Both the position numbers and the translations under genes were made by a program. Below, piece after piece: positions 1 through 8,301 of a stretch of DNA of 64,000 bases (position 1 is its first letter; the number at the start of each line of letters is the position of its first letter). The stretch is from Fibrobacter succinogenes (GTDB taxonomy: Bacteria; Fibrobacterota; Fibrobacteria; Fibrobacterales; Fibrobacteraceae), in NCBI RefSeq assembly GCF_902779965.1, contig NZ_CACZDK010000001.1, positions 149,796-213,795 of the forward strand, written 5' to 3'. The notes under the pieces are model-generated. The model ran no database searches and was not told the origin of the DNA. It saw only the letters and a program-made list of their open reading frames with translations.

Positions 1-2443
1 CTACTCCATTTTCATCTGTAAAGCGAACTATAGAACCTGTATCTGGAATATAACTTGCAGTAAGGGCGTAAGTTGCGTCACTAACTTTGATTTCATGGAT
101 TCCTTGGTTCAAGAAAATCGGAGCTGCATCAAAATCTCCTACAAAATCAACTGTTCCCATATTGAGGTAAATAATTTTCGAGGCATCATTATGTGCAACG
201 TCGTCACAATGCTGATCCAATGCACATACAATATCAAGTCCCTGCATCGTAGCTCCCGCGATGTTTATGTTCAGTTCGTCTGAGCTAAAGGGACCATGAA
301 GAATATCTTCCCAAGGAGCCATTGCATCATGGAAAACAAATCGTCTAGGATCAGTAAAAGCCGGGATGTTTTTTGGAGAAAGACCTTTACTGGGATCAAC
401 AAATTTTTGGCTAAATTCCGTCACAAGAGCATCGCTCTGGCCGAACCAAGTGTCTTGAATATCAACAAGAGCTTTCCACAATTCAGAATTTACTGTTTTT
501 ATAGAAGCTTTATTAATGTCAAAGCCTTCCTTCTTACTCATTTTTACAACAACATCATCAAAAAATTTACCAATAACAAAACACCCACTTGCATCATCTT
601 CATAATCTTCGCACAATTTTTCTGCAGTATAAGAAACAGAACCTAGTAATGAAGAGAGAACTTGTGTTGATTTCGGAGAATACAATGGTAACATATTAAC
701 TTGTTCACCATTTGGCTTTTCTGGATAAGGAGGCTTTCCATTCATCACCATGTTAATTGTTTTTACAAAATCACCTTCAGGGTCCAAATGAAGTCCATTA
801 TGGCGAGAATAATAAAGGTCATTAGCTAAAGGTTCGAGCGTATCAATTTCTATAGTTTTAGCATTAGGTTCATTAATTATACCTTTAAGAGACACATTTG
901 CAACATATTTCCCGATATAAGGGCCTTTAATAGTCAAATAAACTTTGTCAAAAGGATATGTGCTTGAGCCGACAGCCAAGCCAAGGACATTACATGATGG
1001 CATACCGCTAATCAAAAATATTTCACAAAAGCCTGTATTATCAGCTGTTATTTTTTCCGTAATGGCGGAGACATAGTTTATCCAGTCCATGTCTAATTCT
1101 GCTTTAACAAGTTCATGTTCTGGAGGATTTGCTGTTTTAGAAGCATCTAAATCTTTAACAATCTTTTTCAAACCAGAAAATTTTTCTGAAATATCATCAG
1201 GATTAGTAGTAGCTAATTCTGATCCAAAATGAGGCGTATCTACGGTAATAACTTTACGGACATGATTTGCTGCATTTGCTGTTCCTGTACCATCTTCCCC
1301 TGGATCTATTTTTAAGCCGCGAAACATTTCTCTAATAGTAAGGCCGCCTTGACTATGTCCAATCAAGTCTATATAAGTTTTTTCATTAGTTGTCCAGTCA
1401 ATATCCTTTGACCCATAAAAATCATTCAGAACCTCTTTAATTCTTTCGTATAATCTCTTGGATTGGGAAGGTGTTGCATCCCAAGATGGCCTTGCTTCTA
1501 TCCAATTTCCGTCCTTATCATATTCACCAGGCGTTTGGTAGAAATAAATACCGTTTTTATTGATTGCATCACCGGTATTAGGAATATTGTATGTTCTTGC
1601 AAGAATATCTGGTGCAGATCCGTTTTCATAGGATTTTACAAGAGCTTTCATGAATTCTGGCTGCGCTTTTTTTTCGCATCCATCGCATGGCTTTGGTGCA
1701 TTTGATTTTACACCCCATATTTCATAATCACTATTTAAACCGTGTACAAATAAAATCGGATGTGCAAGAGTTTTTCCCGGTTCACCTTTATAGGTCCACG
1801 CAGGAAATTCAACTTGTCTTCCTTCCCATGCCTTAATTAGGTTTTTGATGGGAGTAATATTTTTTCCATATGTATTTGCTTCTTTAAAGGATTCAAAGGA
1901 GTTCGTTGTGTAATTATATGTGTTGATATCTAGATTGTGAGGCTCCATATTATGATCTTTTTCAGTGGTGCAACCTGTCATACAAGTCCACAAATATTCC
2001 CTCCACTTAAACTTACCTTTATATGTAATTCTGTTTCCGCAAGTTATAGTATAATTCATAGTGTAATGAGCCATCCAATACTTGCGAGGAATTTTATAAT
2101 GAATGTTGCCGATTTGACCCGAAATTTTTTCCACTTCTTTTTTGAGTTCTCCGACTAATGACTCAACATGGAAAACTCCATCTTTAAAATTATCTCCTGT
2201 CATGTTAACGATATCACGACAATAACCTTGTGGAAGGTAATGATTATCATCGTATGTAACAATCAAATCCTTGGTAACCTTCACACCCGGTCTCACAATT
2301 TCTTTTATCCAATCAGGATTATCTGAATTACCGGAACCTGGCAAAATTTCTGACACGGCAAAGTCCCATTTTTCCAAAGCATTACTAGTGCTAACAAGGA
2401 ATAGTAATGCAGGAATAACAATTTTTAATAAATTTTTAAACAT
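1..2443 (-). CDS. Exported lipase-like alpha/beta hydrolase, 3' end outside window
   Basis: An open frame runs on the minus strand from an ATG at 2443 to the window edge (at least 814 codons). It starts with an apparent signal peptide (MFKNLLKIVIPALLFLV..., likely cleaved near SNA) and has a GAGG ribosome-binding site about six bases upstream. Residues near 230-236 read LFVHGLN, an oxyanion-hole HG motif. GHSQGG with Ser364 is the nucleophile elbow of alpha/beta hydrolases, and VDTPHFGSELA follows as in lipases and PGAP1-like esterases. A later SDALV segment could supply the acid residue. The large size suggests extra C-terminal domains that cannot be seen. The likely role is an extracytoplasmic lipase or esterase; the substrate is unknown. 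Confidence 0.85.
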   Translation of the reverse strand, partial: MFKNLLKIVIPALLFLVSTSNALEKWDFAVSEILPGSGNSDNPDWIKEIVRPGVKVTKDLIVTYDDNHYLPQGYCRDIVNMTGDNFKDGVFHVESLVGELKKEVEKISGQIGNIHYKIPRKYWMAHYTMNYTITCGNRITYKGKFKWREYLWTCMTGCTTEKDHNMEPHNLDINTYNYTTNSFESFKEANTYGKNITPIKNLIKAWEGRQVEFPAWTYKGEPGKTLAHPILFVHGLNSDYEIWGVKSNAPKPCDGCEKKAQPEFMKALVKSYENGSAPDILARTYNIPNTGDAINKNGIYFYQTPGEYDKDGNWIEARPSWDATPSQSKRLYERIKEVLNDFYGSKDIDWTTNEKTYIDLIGHSQGGLTIREMFRGLKIDPGEDGTGTANAANHVRKVITVDTPHFGSELATTNPDDISEKFSGLKKIVKDLDASKTANPPEHELVKAELDMDWINYVSAITEKITADNTGFCEIFLISGMPSCNVLGLAVGSSTYPFDKVYLTIKGPYIGKYVANVSLKGIINEPNAKTIEIDTLEPLANDLYYSRHNGLHLDPEGDFVKTINMVMNGKPPYPEKPNGEQVNMLPLYSPKSTQVLSSLLGSVSYTAEKLCEDYEDDASGCFVIGKFFDDVVVKMSKKEGFDINKASIKTVNSELWKALVDIQDTWFGQSDALVTEFSQKFVDPSKGLSPKNIPAFTDPRRFVFHDAMAPWEDILHGPFSSDELNINIAGATMQGLDIVCALDQHCDDVAHNDASKIIYLNMGTVDFVGDFDAAPIFLNQGIHEIKVSDATYALTASYIPDTGSIVRFTDENGV

Positions 2444-2615
2444 AAAATATCCTCAAGGATTAGTCTGTTCTAAAAAATAATGGAGGATATATATAAATTT
2501 ATTTGGAATGTGTCAATTTTTTTTTGTTGTTGTTTGTAAAAAATAGTTTATTTTAGTGTTAGGTTTAGATGGCGTAAGCACTAAGAAAAAATGGCGTGAA
2601 AAAAGTGAAAGTACA

Positions 2616-3062
2616 ATGAAATCTCTCGTTATTTATGTTCACGGGAAAGGCGGCAACGCCGACGAAGCGAATCACTACAAACCCCTTTTCCTGAACTGCG
2701 ATGTCATCGGTTTTGATTACAAGTCCGTAACTCCTTGGGACGCCAAAAAAGAATTCTCGTCTTACTTTGATTCCGTTTCTGCGGGCTATGACGAAGTTTT
2801 CTTGATTGCAAATAGCATAGGGGCGTTCTTCTTGATGAACGTGCTTGGCGATAAACGTATCAAGCAAGCCTTCTTCATTTCGCCGATGGTCAACTTGGAA
2901 AAGCTGATTTGCGATATGATGGCATGTGCGGGCGTTTCGGAGGCTGAACTCCGCGAAAAGAAAACGATTGCGACATCTTTCGGTGAAACGCTTTCGTGGG
3001 AATACCTTTGCTACGTGCGGGAAAATCCAATCCAGTGGAACATTTTTACTTTCCTTTATTAA
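2616..3062 (+). pseudogene. Truncated small alpha/beta hydrolase (first module copy)
   Basis: This is a near-identical copy of the intact hydrolase at 5545-6153 over its first ~140 residues, including the YVHGKGGNADEANHYKPLF start and the IANSIGAF nucleophile elbow. After ENPIQWNI it diverges to FTFLY and stops, so it lacks the C-terminal ~55 residues that hold the probable catalytic Asp (SKDN) and His (GEHWFH). The new end lies inside sequence matching the promoter of the downstream DUF4419 gene, which indicates a deletion. The start at 2616 is chosen because the second copy shares the context AAAAAAGTGAAAGTACAATG. It is probably non-functional, although a stable short product is possible. 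Confidence 0.8.
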
Positions 3063-3095
3063 ATCTATGAAAGGCTATGTTGCTATATTGCAAAC

Positions 3096-5459
3096 ATGGC
3101 TTATTATAAATATTTTTTGCTGTTGCTTGCAGTTTCTTTTCTGCATCCTTGTGATGCGAAGCAAACGGAATCTGTTGTCGAATTATCTTCGGATGTAACA
3201 CAAAGTTTTGAAGGCTTTGTTCGCGATACAAGCGCGTATGTCATGGTTGTGGATTCGAACGTTCACGATAGTGCCTTTAAAGAGACTCTAGTCCCTGTGG
3301 AAAATGGCGGCTTTGTAGAGTATTTTTCCAGATATCCGTATAAAAAAGAGACAAATAGAAATAAAATTTTCTTCGCCTATTCTGATTCCTTAAGCCCTTT
3401 TGTAAAAAGCCGTTCCGAAACATTTTCGTTCCTTGATGTTCTTACGTTTGCGTATGTCAATCGTTATCCAATGGAGATTTGCCCTGATGATATTTGGCTT
3501 ATGATATTAGATGGCTTTCGCCTTCATGTAAAGAATAATCACAAAGCTTTGAAAAAAGTTTTTTTTGCCCCGGGTGCAGATTCTGTAATCTCAGTTCGTG
3601 ATAAATCTTTGACGTATGAATCTACGCATCGGGAATGGTTTTGGACATTTGCAAATTTGTTTGAATCATTGCAGTCTAAATTGCCTTCAAAAACGGGGAA
3701 TCCGCTAAAAACGAGGTTCTCGACAACGAGTCCGATAGATTACAATATTTCTCTGTCTATGGGAATGGCTGAACCTTCGCATTTCTATCCATATATCGAT
3801 TGGACTACTTTTGGAATCCCCAAAATCAAGGTTAACGGAACTAAAGAGGATTGGATTCTGCTTAAGGAATCCTTTAACAAGTTGGCTTTGCAGTTGAATA
3901 TGAAGTGGTGGGCAAAAGTCCTTAATCCAATTCTTGATGAATTTATCAAGATTTTTGACGGTAAAATAAATTTAGAACATTGGAAAGAAATTTACAAATA
4001 TTATAAACGAGATGGGTGCTGTAGTACTCGCTTTGGCGGGTGGATTTCTAGGTTTTTCCCTTATAGGGACCGACTGATTCGCGATGGAAATGTACGCTCT
4101 GTAAAGCGTACGAATTGGAATGAAAGTATTAACTTTGATGACATTTCGCAGGGAATCTCGGTTGTCGATGTAGCTTGGCATTACTTAGATAGAACGATTC
4201 CTTTAAAGCTCTATACTGGTATTGTAGGAATCCAAGTCGATAACACGACTAAAATGTTGAAAGCGGCTAGAGGGTATGCTCTGATGTCCTATGGATTGCT
4301 GAATTTTAAGGAAATTGCTAAGGGAACGAAATATATTCCAGGAAAGACTCAACGCTTGCATGAAACTTTAGCGATTTCGGACTCTATGAATATTTATGGT
4401 GATAAAGGCTTGCTTTATTCAACCCATGACCTTGAAGAAATTGAACGCTTTGCGGAAATGTCTTATTTAGATAGGGAATATCTTGATTTTGATCTTGATT
4501 ATGATAGTTGGGAATCTAAAATGAAGTTCGATTTTGGTAAACCAAATTTGGCGATTAATTTGTATCGAAATGGAGAGCTGCAAGACCATTTGTTTTATTA
4601 TGCCCATCCTCAAATAGATGGTGATGGAGCAATGGTTTCGTTCAAAGGGGTTGGGTATTGGGAAAAAAATGCTGCCATCAAAAAGTTTTTTAAACAACGG
4701 AAAATTCCTATAAACGGAACAGTTAATGAATTTCCAAATGAAAAGACTCTCCCTAAATTCAATCTGGAAATATTTATCGATACGGTTATTTTAAAAGAAG
4801 GGAAAAAGTTTAATAAAAACATGGATAATCTTAGATTGGGGATAATTGGGACTTTGAAAAAATCATGTGGCTGGCGGATTGAAAGAGCTATATATCGTCA
4901 TCATAAATATGATTTTAATGATTCTATTGTGGCTACAATTTCGTATAAGGATGAAGGACGCGTTGATTCTGTTTCTATGAATTTAAAACCTGAAATTAGT
5001 TCTTTTCAAGAAGAAATTCGTTCTATCTTGAAATATGCGTGGATGCCTCCAAATGTTCGCTTCGTTGTAGGTAGTGAAATTGCACAAGAAATTGTTGATA
5101 AGATCAAAGTCCGAATAACATTATCTAAAGATTATCGAATGGTATGCAAACAGAATGGGCTTATTTCAAAGGATTCTGTTGATGTGATTTCGAGGGCTTG
5201 GCATTTAAGTAAAGGAAAAGCCAAATCTCTTTGTAACGCAATTGATTTTTCGAAAGACCTTGCTACTGGTGAAATTTATCGCTATCAGTGTGAAAAGTTC
5301 GATGAAAAGGATGAAAAATTAAAATCGTCCAAAAATATTCAAGGTTTTGCAATTTTTAGTTTCGATAAATATAGCGGCTACGATCGTGAAATGTCGAAGA
5401 GAACTCTGAAAGACCTGTTCGTCTCTCTTAAAATTCCACCCTGCTTTGTGGAGGAATAA
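3096..5459 (+). CDS. DUF4419 exported protein, long paralogue
   Basis: A protein of 787 residues with an N-terminal hydrophobic signal (MAYYKYFLLLLAVSFLHPC); Cys19 could be a lipidation site but LHPC is a weak lipobox. Residues ~30-400 match the DUF4419 pattern: CPDDIWLMILDGFRLHV, then FGIPKIKVNGTKEDWILL, LNPILDEF and GGWISRFFPY. The function of DUF4419 is not established. The C-terminal ~380 residues have no counterpart in the paralogue at 6866 and I do not recognise them. A TATATT box lies seven bases before the ATG, in a segment conserved with the second copy, which suggests a leaderless or very short-leader mRNA. The gene begins 33 bases after the truncated hydrolase. Confidence 0.8.
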   Translation: MAYYKYFLLLLAVSFLHPCDAKQTESVVELSSDVTQSFEGFVRDTSAYVMVVDSNVHDSAFKETLVPVENGGFVEYFSRYPYKKETNRNKIFFAYSDSLSPFVKSRSETFSFLDVLTFAYVNRYPMEICPDDIWLMILDGFRLHVKNNHKALKKVFFAPGADSVISVRDKSLTYESTHREWFWTFANLFESLQSKLPSKTGNPLKTRFSTTSPIDYNISLSMGMAEPSHFYPYIDWTTFGIPKIKVNGTKEDWILLKESFNKLALQLNMKWWAKVLNPILDEFIKIFDGKINLEHWKEIYKYYKRDGCCSTRFGGWISRFFPYRDRLIRDGNVRSVKRTNWNESINFDDISQGISVVDVAWHYLDRTIPLKLYTGIVGIQVDNTTKMLKAARGYALMSYGLLNFKEIAKGTKYIPGKTQRLHETLAISDSMNIYGDKGLLYSTHDLEEIERFAEMSYLDREYLDFDLDYDSWESKMKFDFGKPNLAINLYRNGELQDHLFYYAHPQIDGDGAMVSFKGVGYWEKNAAIKKFFKQRKIPINGTVNEFPNEKTLPKFNLEIFIDTVILKEGKKFNKNMDNLRLGIIGTLKKSCGWRIERAIYRHHKYDFNDSIVATISYKDEGRVDSVSMNLKPEISSFQEEIRSILKYAWMPPNVRFVVGSEIAQEIVDKIKVRITLSKDYRMVCKQNGLISKDSVDVISRAWHLSKGKAKSLCNAIDFSKDLATGEIYRYQCEKFDEKDEKLKSSKNIQGFAIFSFDKYSGYDREMSKRTLKDLFVSLKIPPCFVEE

Positions 5460-5544
5460 AAGCGTAATTGCTGATATGTGATCACTGTTGCCATGCCTGC
5501 ATAAATATTGTTATATTGCATGTTGCGAAAAAAGTGAAAGTACA

Positions 5545-6153
5545 ATGAAATCTCTCGTTATTTATGTTCACGGGAAAGGCGGCAACGCCGACGAAGCGAA
5601 TCACTACAAACCCCTTTTCCCAAATGGCGACATCATAGGTTTTGATTACAAGTCCGAAACTCCTTGGGACGCCAAAAAAGAATTCTCGTCTTACTTTGAT
5701 TCCGTTTCTGCGGGCTATGACGAAGTTTTTTTGATTGCAAATAGCATAGGGGCGTTCTTCTCGATGAACGCGCTCGCTGATAAGCGAATCAAGAACGCTT
5801 ATTTCATTTCGCCGATGGTCAACTTGGAAAAGCTCATTAGCGACATGATGATGTGGGCGGGCGTTTCGGAGGCGGAACTCCGCGAAAAGAAAACGATTGC
5901 GACCGCTTTTGGCGAAACGCTTTCGTGGGAATACCTTTGCTATGTGCGGGAAAATCCGATCCAGTGGAACATCCCGACGCAGATTCTGTACGGTTCGAAG
6001 GACAACTTGACTTCCATCGAGACGATGGGCGAGTTCGCCAAGAGAATTGGCGCTCCGCTCACTGTAATGGAGGGTGGCGAACACTGGTTCCATACGGACG
6101 AACAGATGCAATTTTTAGACAGGTGGATTGAAAAATGTCAGAACAAACATTAA
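5545..6153 (+). CDS. Small alpha/beta hydrolase (intact copy)
   Basis: A cytoplasmic-looking protein of 202 residues with the alpha/beta hydrolase plan: VIYVHGKGGN at the start, an ANSIGAF nucleophile elbow, SKDN as the probable acid turn, and EHWFH with the catalytic His near the C-terminus. The start at 5545 is preferred over 5488 because the sequence conserved with the first copy begins just before it. Its last 19 bases overlap the next gene, so the two are probably translationally coupled. It may be an esterase or acyl hydrolase; the substrate cannot be deduced. It belongs to a module with the HEAGH peptidase and the DUF4419 lipoprotein. Confidence 0.85.
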   Translation: MKSLVIYVHGKGGNADEANHYKPLFPNGDIIGFDYKSETPWDAKKEFSSYFDSVSAGYDEVFLIANSIGAFFSMNALADKRIKNAYFISPMVNLEKLISDMMMWAGVSEAELREKKTIATAFGETLSWEYLCYVRENPIQWNIPTQILYGSKDNLTSIETMGEFAKRIGAPLTVMEGGEHWFHTDEQMQFLDRWIEKCQNKH

Positions 6154-6629
6154 CTCGCGAATCCTTAATTGAATTTTTCGGTGAACAAGAATTTGAAAAA
6201 CTTTGCCGCCACGAGGCGGGCCACGCTCTAATCGCATTCCTGTTCAAGCGCCAGATTGATTACGTCAGAATCAACAATTCCAAGGAAAAGCCGAGCGTGA
6301 CACGAATGCCGGGAAGCTCACTCGAAGGCTCTGCCCACATTGCTATTGCAGGCCATATGTCGGACTTTTTGATTCGCAAAAATTTCGCTTGCGACCTCGA
6401 TACGGTCATGAAAGAATTGCCGATGGAACTTTACAGGAGCGATCCCGATTACCAGAGCTTTCAGGCAGCTTGTTATTACTACCAGCTTGCCGAAACAAAC
6501 GTCGTCGAACAGGTTTACAACCTCATGATGGCTTGCCAAAAGTCGCTTACTGCAATCGTTGCCACCCTCAACGAAAAGACGAATTTGAGTGGTGCCGACC
6601 TTGCCGCCATAATGAATGGTAATAGATAA
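6135..6629 (+). CDS. Stand-alone HEAGH metallopeptidase-like protein
   Basis: A protein of 164 residues with CRHEAGHALIAFLF at ~24-37, the HExxH zinc-binding signature in the form used by FtsH (M41) peptidases. SAHIAIAGHMSDFLI at ~66-80 resembles the region after the zinc site in M41 domains, where a third ligand is expected; the third ligand itself is not certain. No AAA+ ATPase domain or transmembrane segment is present, so this is an isolated peptidase-like domain. It overlaps the hydrolase upstream by 19 bases (ATG inside its last codons). Whether it is catalytically active cannot be told from sequence alone. Confidence 0.7.
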   Translation: MSEQTLTRESLIEFFGEQEFEKLCRHEAGHALIAFLFKRQIDYVRINNSKEKPSVTRMPGSSLEGSAHIAIAGHMSDFLIRKNFACDLDTVMKELPMELYRSDPDYQSFQAACYYYQLAETNVVEQVYNLMMACQKSLTAIVATLNEKTNLSGADLAAIMNGNR

Positions 6630-6639
6630 AGTCTCTCAG

Positions 6640-6790
6640 GTCCGTCATCCTGAGCAATGCGAAGGATCCAGTTAATTTCTGCTTTCGCATTACAAGAATT
6701 TATTGGATCCTTCATTTCGCTAGCGCTTCATTCAGGATGACGAAATGCAGTATGTCATTCTCGTCCCGGAACAAGTCCGGGATGACTGTC
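6640..6790. repeat. REP-like palindromic intergenic repeats
   Basis: This stretch contains GTCATCCTGAGC...GAAGGATCCAG facing TGGATCCTTC...CAGGATGACG, forming a large imperfect inverted repeat, followed by CATTCTCGTCCCGGAACAAGTCCGGGATGAC, a second hairpin. Related pieces (GTCATCCT...GGATCC) recur near 23990, 41050 and 63870. It is probably a dispersed non-coding repeat family; no transposase is linked to it. Confidence 0.7.
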
Positions 6791-6853
6791 GGGCATCTCC
6801 TTTTTATACATTATTTTACTTTCCCTTATTAAATCTCTGCAAGGCTATGTTTT

Positions 6854-6859
6854 TATATT
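6854..6859 (+). promoter_or_regulatory. Putative -10 box of DUF4419 gene
   Basis: TATATT lies six bases before the ATG at 6866. The same box with the same spacing stands before the paralogue (3084-3089), inside a conserved stretch that extends about 50 bases upstream. With transcription starting roughly seven bases after the box, the mRNA would be leaderless. No convincing -35 hexamer was found. Confidence 0.45.
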
Positions 6860-6865
6860 GTTTGC

Positions 6866-8083
6866 ATGCATCGCTTTTACAAATTCCTTCTCCTCCTCCT
6901 TGCCGCATACGTTCTCTCTTCTTGCGGAGACGAAAAAGTCATCAAATTGTCTTCGAACGTGAAGCAAAGCTTCGAAGGCTTTGTCCGCGATACGAGTGCG
7001 TATGTCATGATTGTTGATTCTAGCGTTCAAAGCAAACCTTTTAAAGAAAAACTTGTTCCTGTTGAAAAGGGTGGTTTTGCAGAACATTTTTCTAAAAATA
7101 AAGATGAAATAGGGGGACGCAAGATTTTTTATGCGTATTCCGATTCGATAAGTCCTTTTGTCAGAGGATGGTCTGATAAATCATCTTTCTTTGATGTCGT
7201 TAAACTAGCGTTTGCCAATCATTATTCCTTGGAAATAAATCCGGATGATATTTGGCTTATGATTTTGGATGGTTTCCGCTACCATGTCAAAAGCAATCGC
7301 GAAGCTTTGAAAGATAAGTTTGTTGCTCCGGGAACGGATACTATAGTTACTTTTGAGGATAATTCGCTGACCACCGAATCAACGCATCATGAATGGTTCT
7401 GGACGCTTGCGAATTTATTTGAAGTCTTGCAGTCCAAGTTGCCCGAAGAGACTGGGTTGCCGCTTAAAACAAAGTTCTCGACGACAAGCCCGGTGGATTA
7501 CAACATTTCTAGTGCGATGGTCATGGCTGTGGCTGCGGAGTATTATGTTTATTTGGTTTCTACGCTTTGCGGAATCCCCAAAATCAAGATAAATGGTAAA
7601 AAAGAAGACTGGATTTTGCTCAAGGATTCTTTCAACAGACTTGCATCGCGTCTGGATATGGATTGGTGGGCTGTTGGGCTTAATCCTGTTCTAGATGAGT
7701 TTATCAATGTCTTTGATGGCAAGATAAATATGGATCATTGGAGAGGAATATACAAGCATTACATTCCGGAAGGGTGTGGCAATGTGACTTTTAACGGTTG
7801 GATTTCTAGATTTTTCCCATACACTGGATTAGATTTAAGCGCGAGTAATTTAGACGAAATTGTTGAAGTTTATAAAAGGCATTCTCCGGATTGGAATGAA
7901 CGATTGGATGTTCGGAATGTTCCTAGAGGTGTGACCTCGATACGGATTGAATGGAAATATTTTGATGAAATGATTCCTTTGAGGCTTTATACTGGTTTTA
8001 TTGGTGTTCAAGTTGATACCACCACGAATATGTTGAAAGCAGCCCGAGGCTACGCTCTTTTTGAAAGCCTTGAGGAAAAATAA
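6866..8083 (+). CDS. DUF4419 lipoprotein, short paralogue
   Basis: A protein of 405 residues beginning with a clear lipoprotein signal (LLLLLAAYVLSSC, Cys20). It is homologous along its whole length to the first ~400 residues of the protein at 3096: NPDDIWLMILDGFRYHV, CGIPKIKINGKKEDWILL, LNPVLDEF and NGWISRFFPY are DUF4419 hallmarks. Similarity stops just after KAARGYAL, where this copy ends with FESLEEK while the long copy continues for ~380 residues. Either this one lost its tail or the other gained one. A membrane-anchored periplasmic or surface location is inferred; the function is unknown. Confidence 0.8.
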   Translation: MHRFYKFLLLLLAAYVLSSCGDEKVIKLSSNVKQSFEGFVRDTSAYVMIVDSSVQSKPFKEKLVPVEKGGFAEHFSKNKDEIGGRKIFYAYSDSISPFVRGWSDKSSFFDVVKLAFANHYSLEINPDDIWLMILDGFRYHVKSNREALKDKFVAPGTDTIVTFEDNSLTTESTHHEWFWTLANLFEVLQSKLPEETGLPLKTKFSTTSPVDYNISSAMVMAVAAEYYVYLVSTLCGIPKIKINGKKEDWILLKDSFNRLASRLDMDWWAVGLNPVLDEFINVFDGKINMDHWRGIYKHYIPEGCGNVTFNGWISRFFPYTGLDLSASNLDEIVEVYKRHSPDWNERLDVRNVPRGVTSIRIEWKYFDEMIPLRLYTGFIGVQVDTTTNMLKAARGYALFESLEEK

Positions 8084-8104
8084 TTTTCTTAAAACGAGAT
8101 GGAA

Positions 8105-8170
8105 ATTCCCACTTAAGCGTGTGTAGCTCATAGCTCAGAGCGTAGCGACCCCATAGCCCATACCTCGTTT
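8105..8170. repeat. Period-7 CCCATAG-type repeat tract
   Basis: The segment reads TAGCTCATAGCTCAGAG, then GACCCCATAGCCCATACC, degenerate copies of a seven-base unit (CCCATAG/CTCATAG). Equivalent tracts occur near 15110-15180 and 41740-41880. It is non-coding. Confidence 0.6.
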
Positions 8171-8301
8171 GACAAATCGTCAACACTTTTCTTCTTACAT
8201 TTTGCGATTTAGCCCATCATTGATATATATTTAAATTCGGTGTTATGGGCTTTCGTTGTTTGGGGAATAAACGCGAATGGCTTAGAACCAAAGGATTAAC
8301 T

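Noticed and set aside
296..646. Plus-strand open frames in the first 2.4 kb
   Set aside because: They are antisense to the long lipase-like gene, which has a signal peptide and clear motifs on the minus strand.
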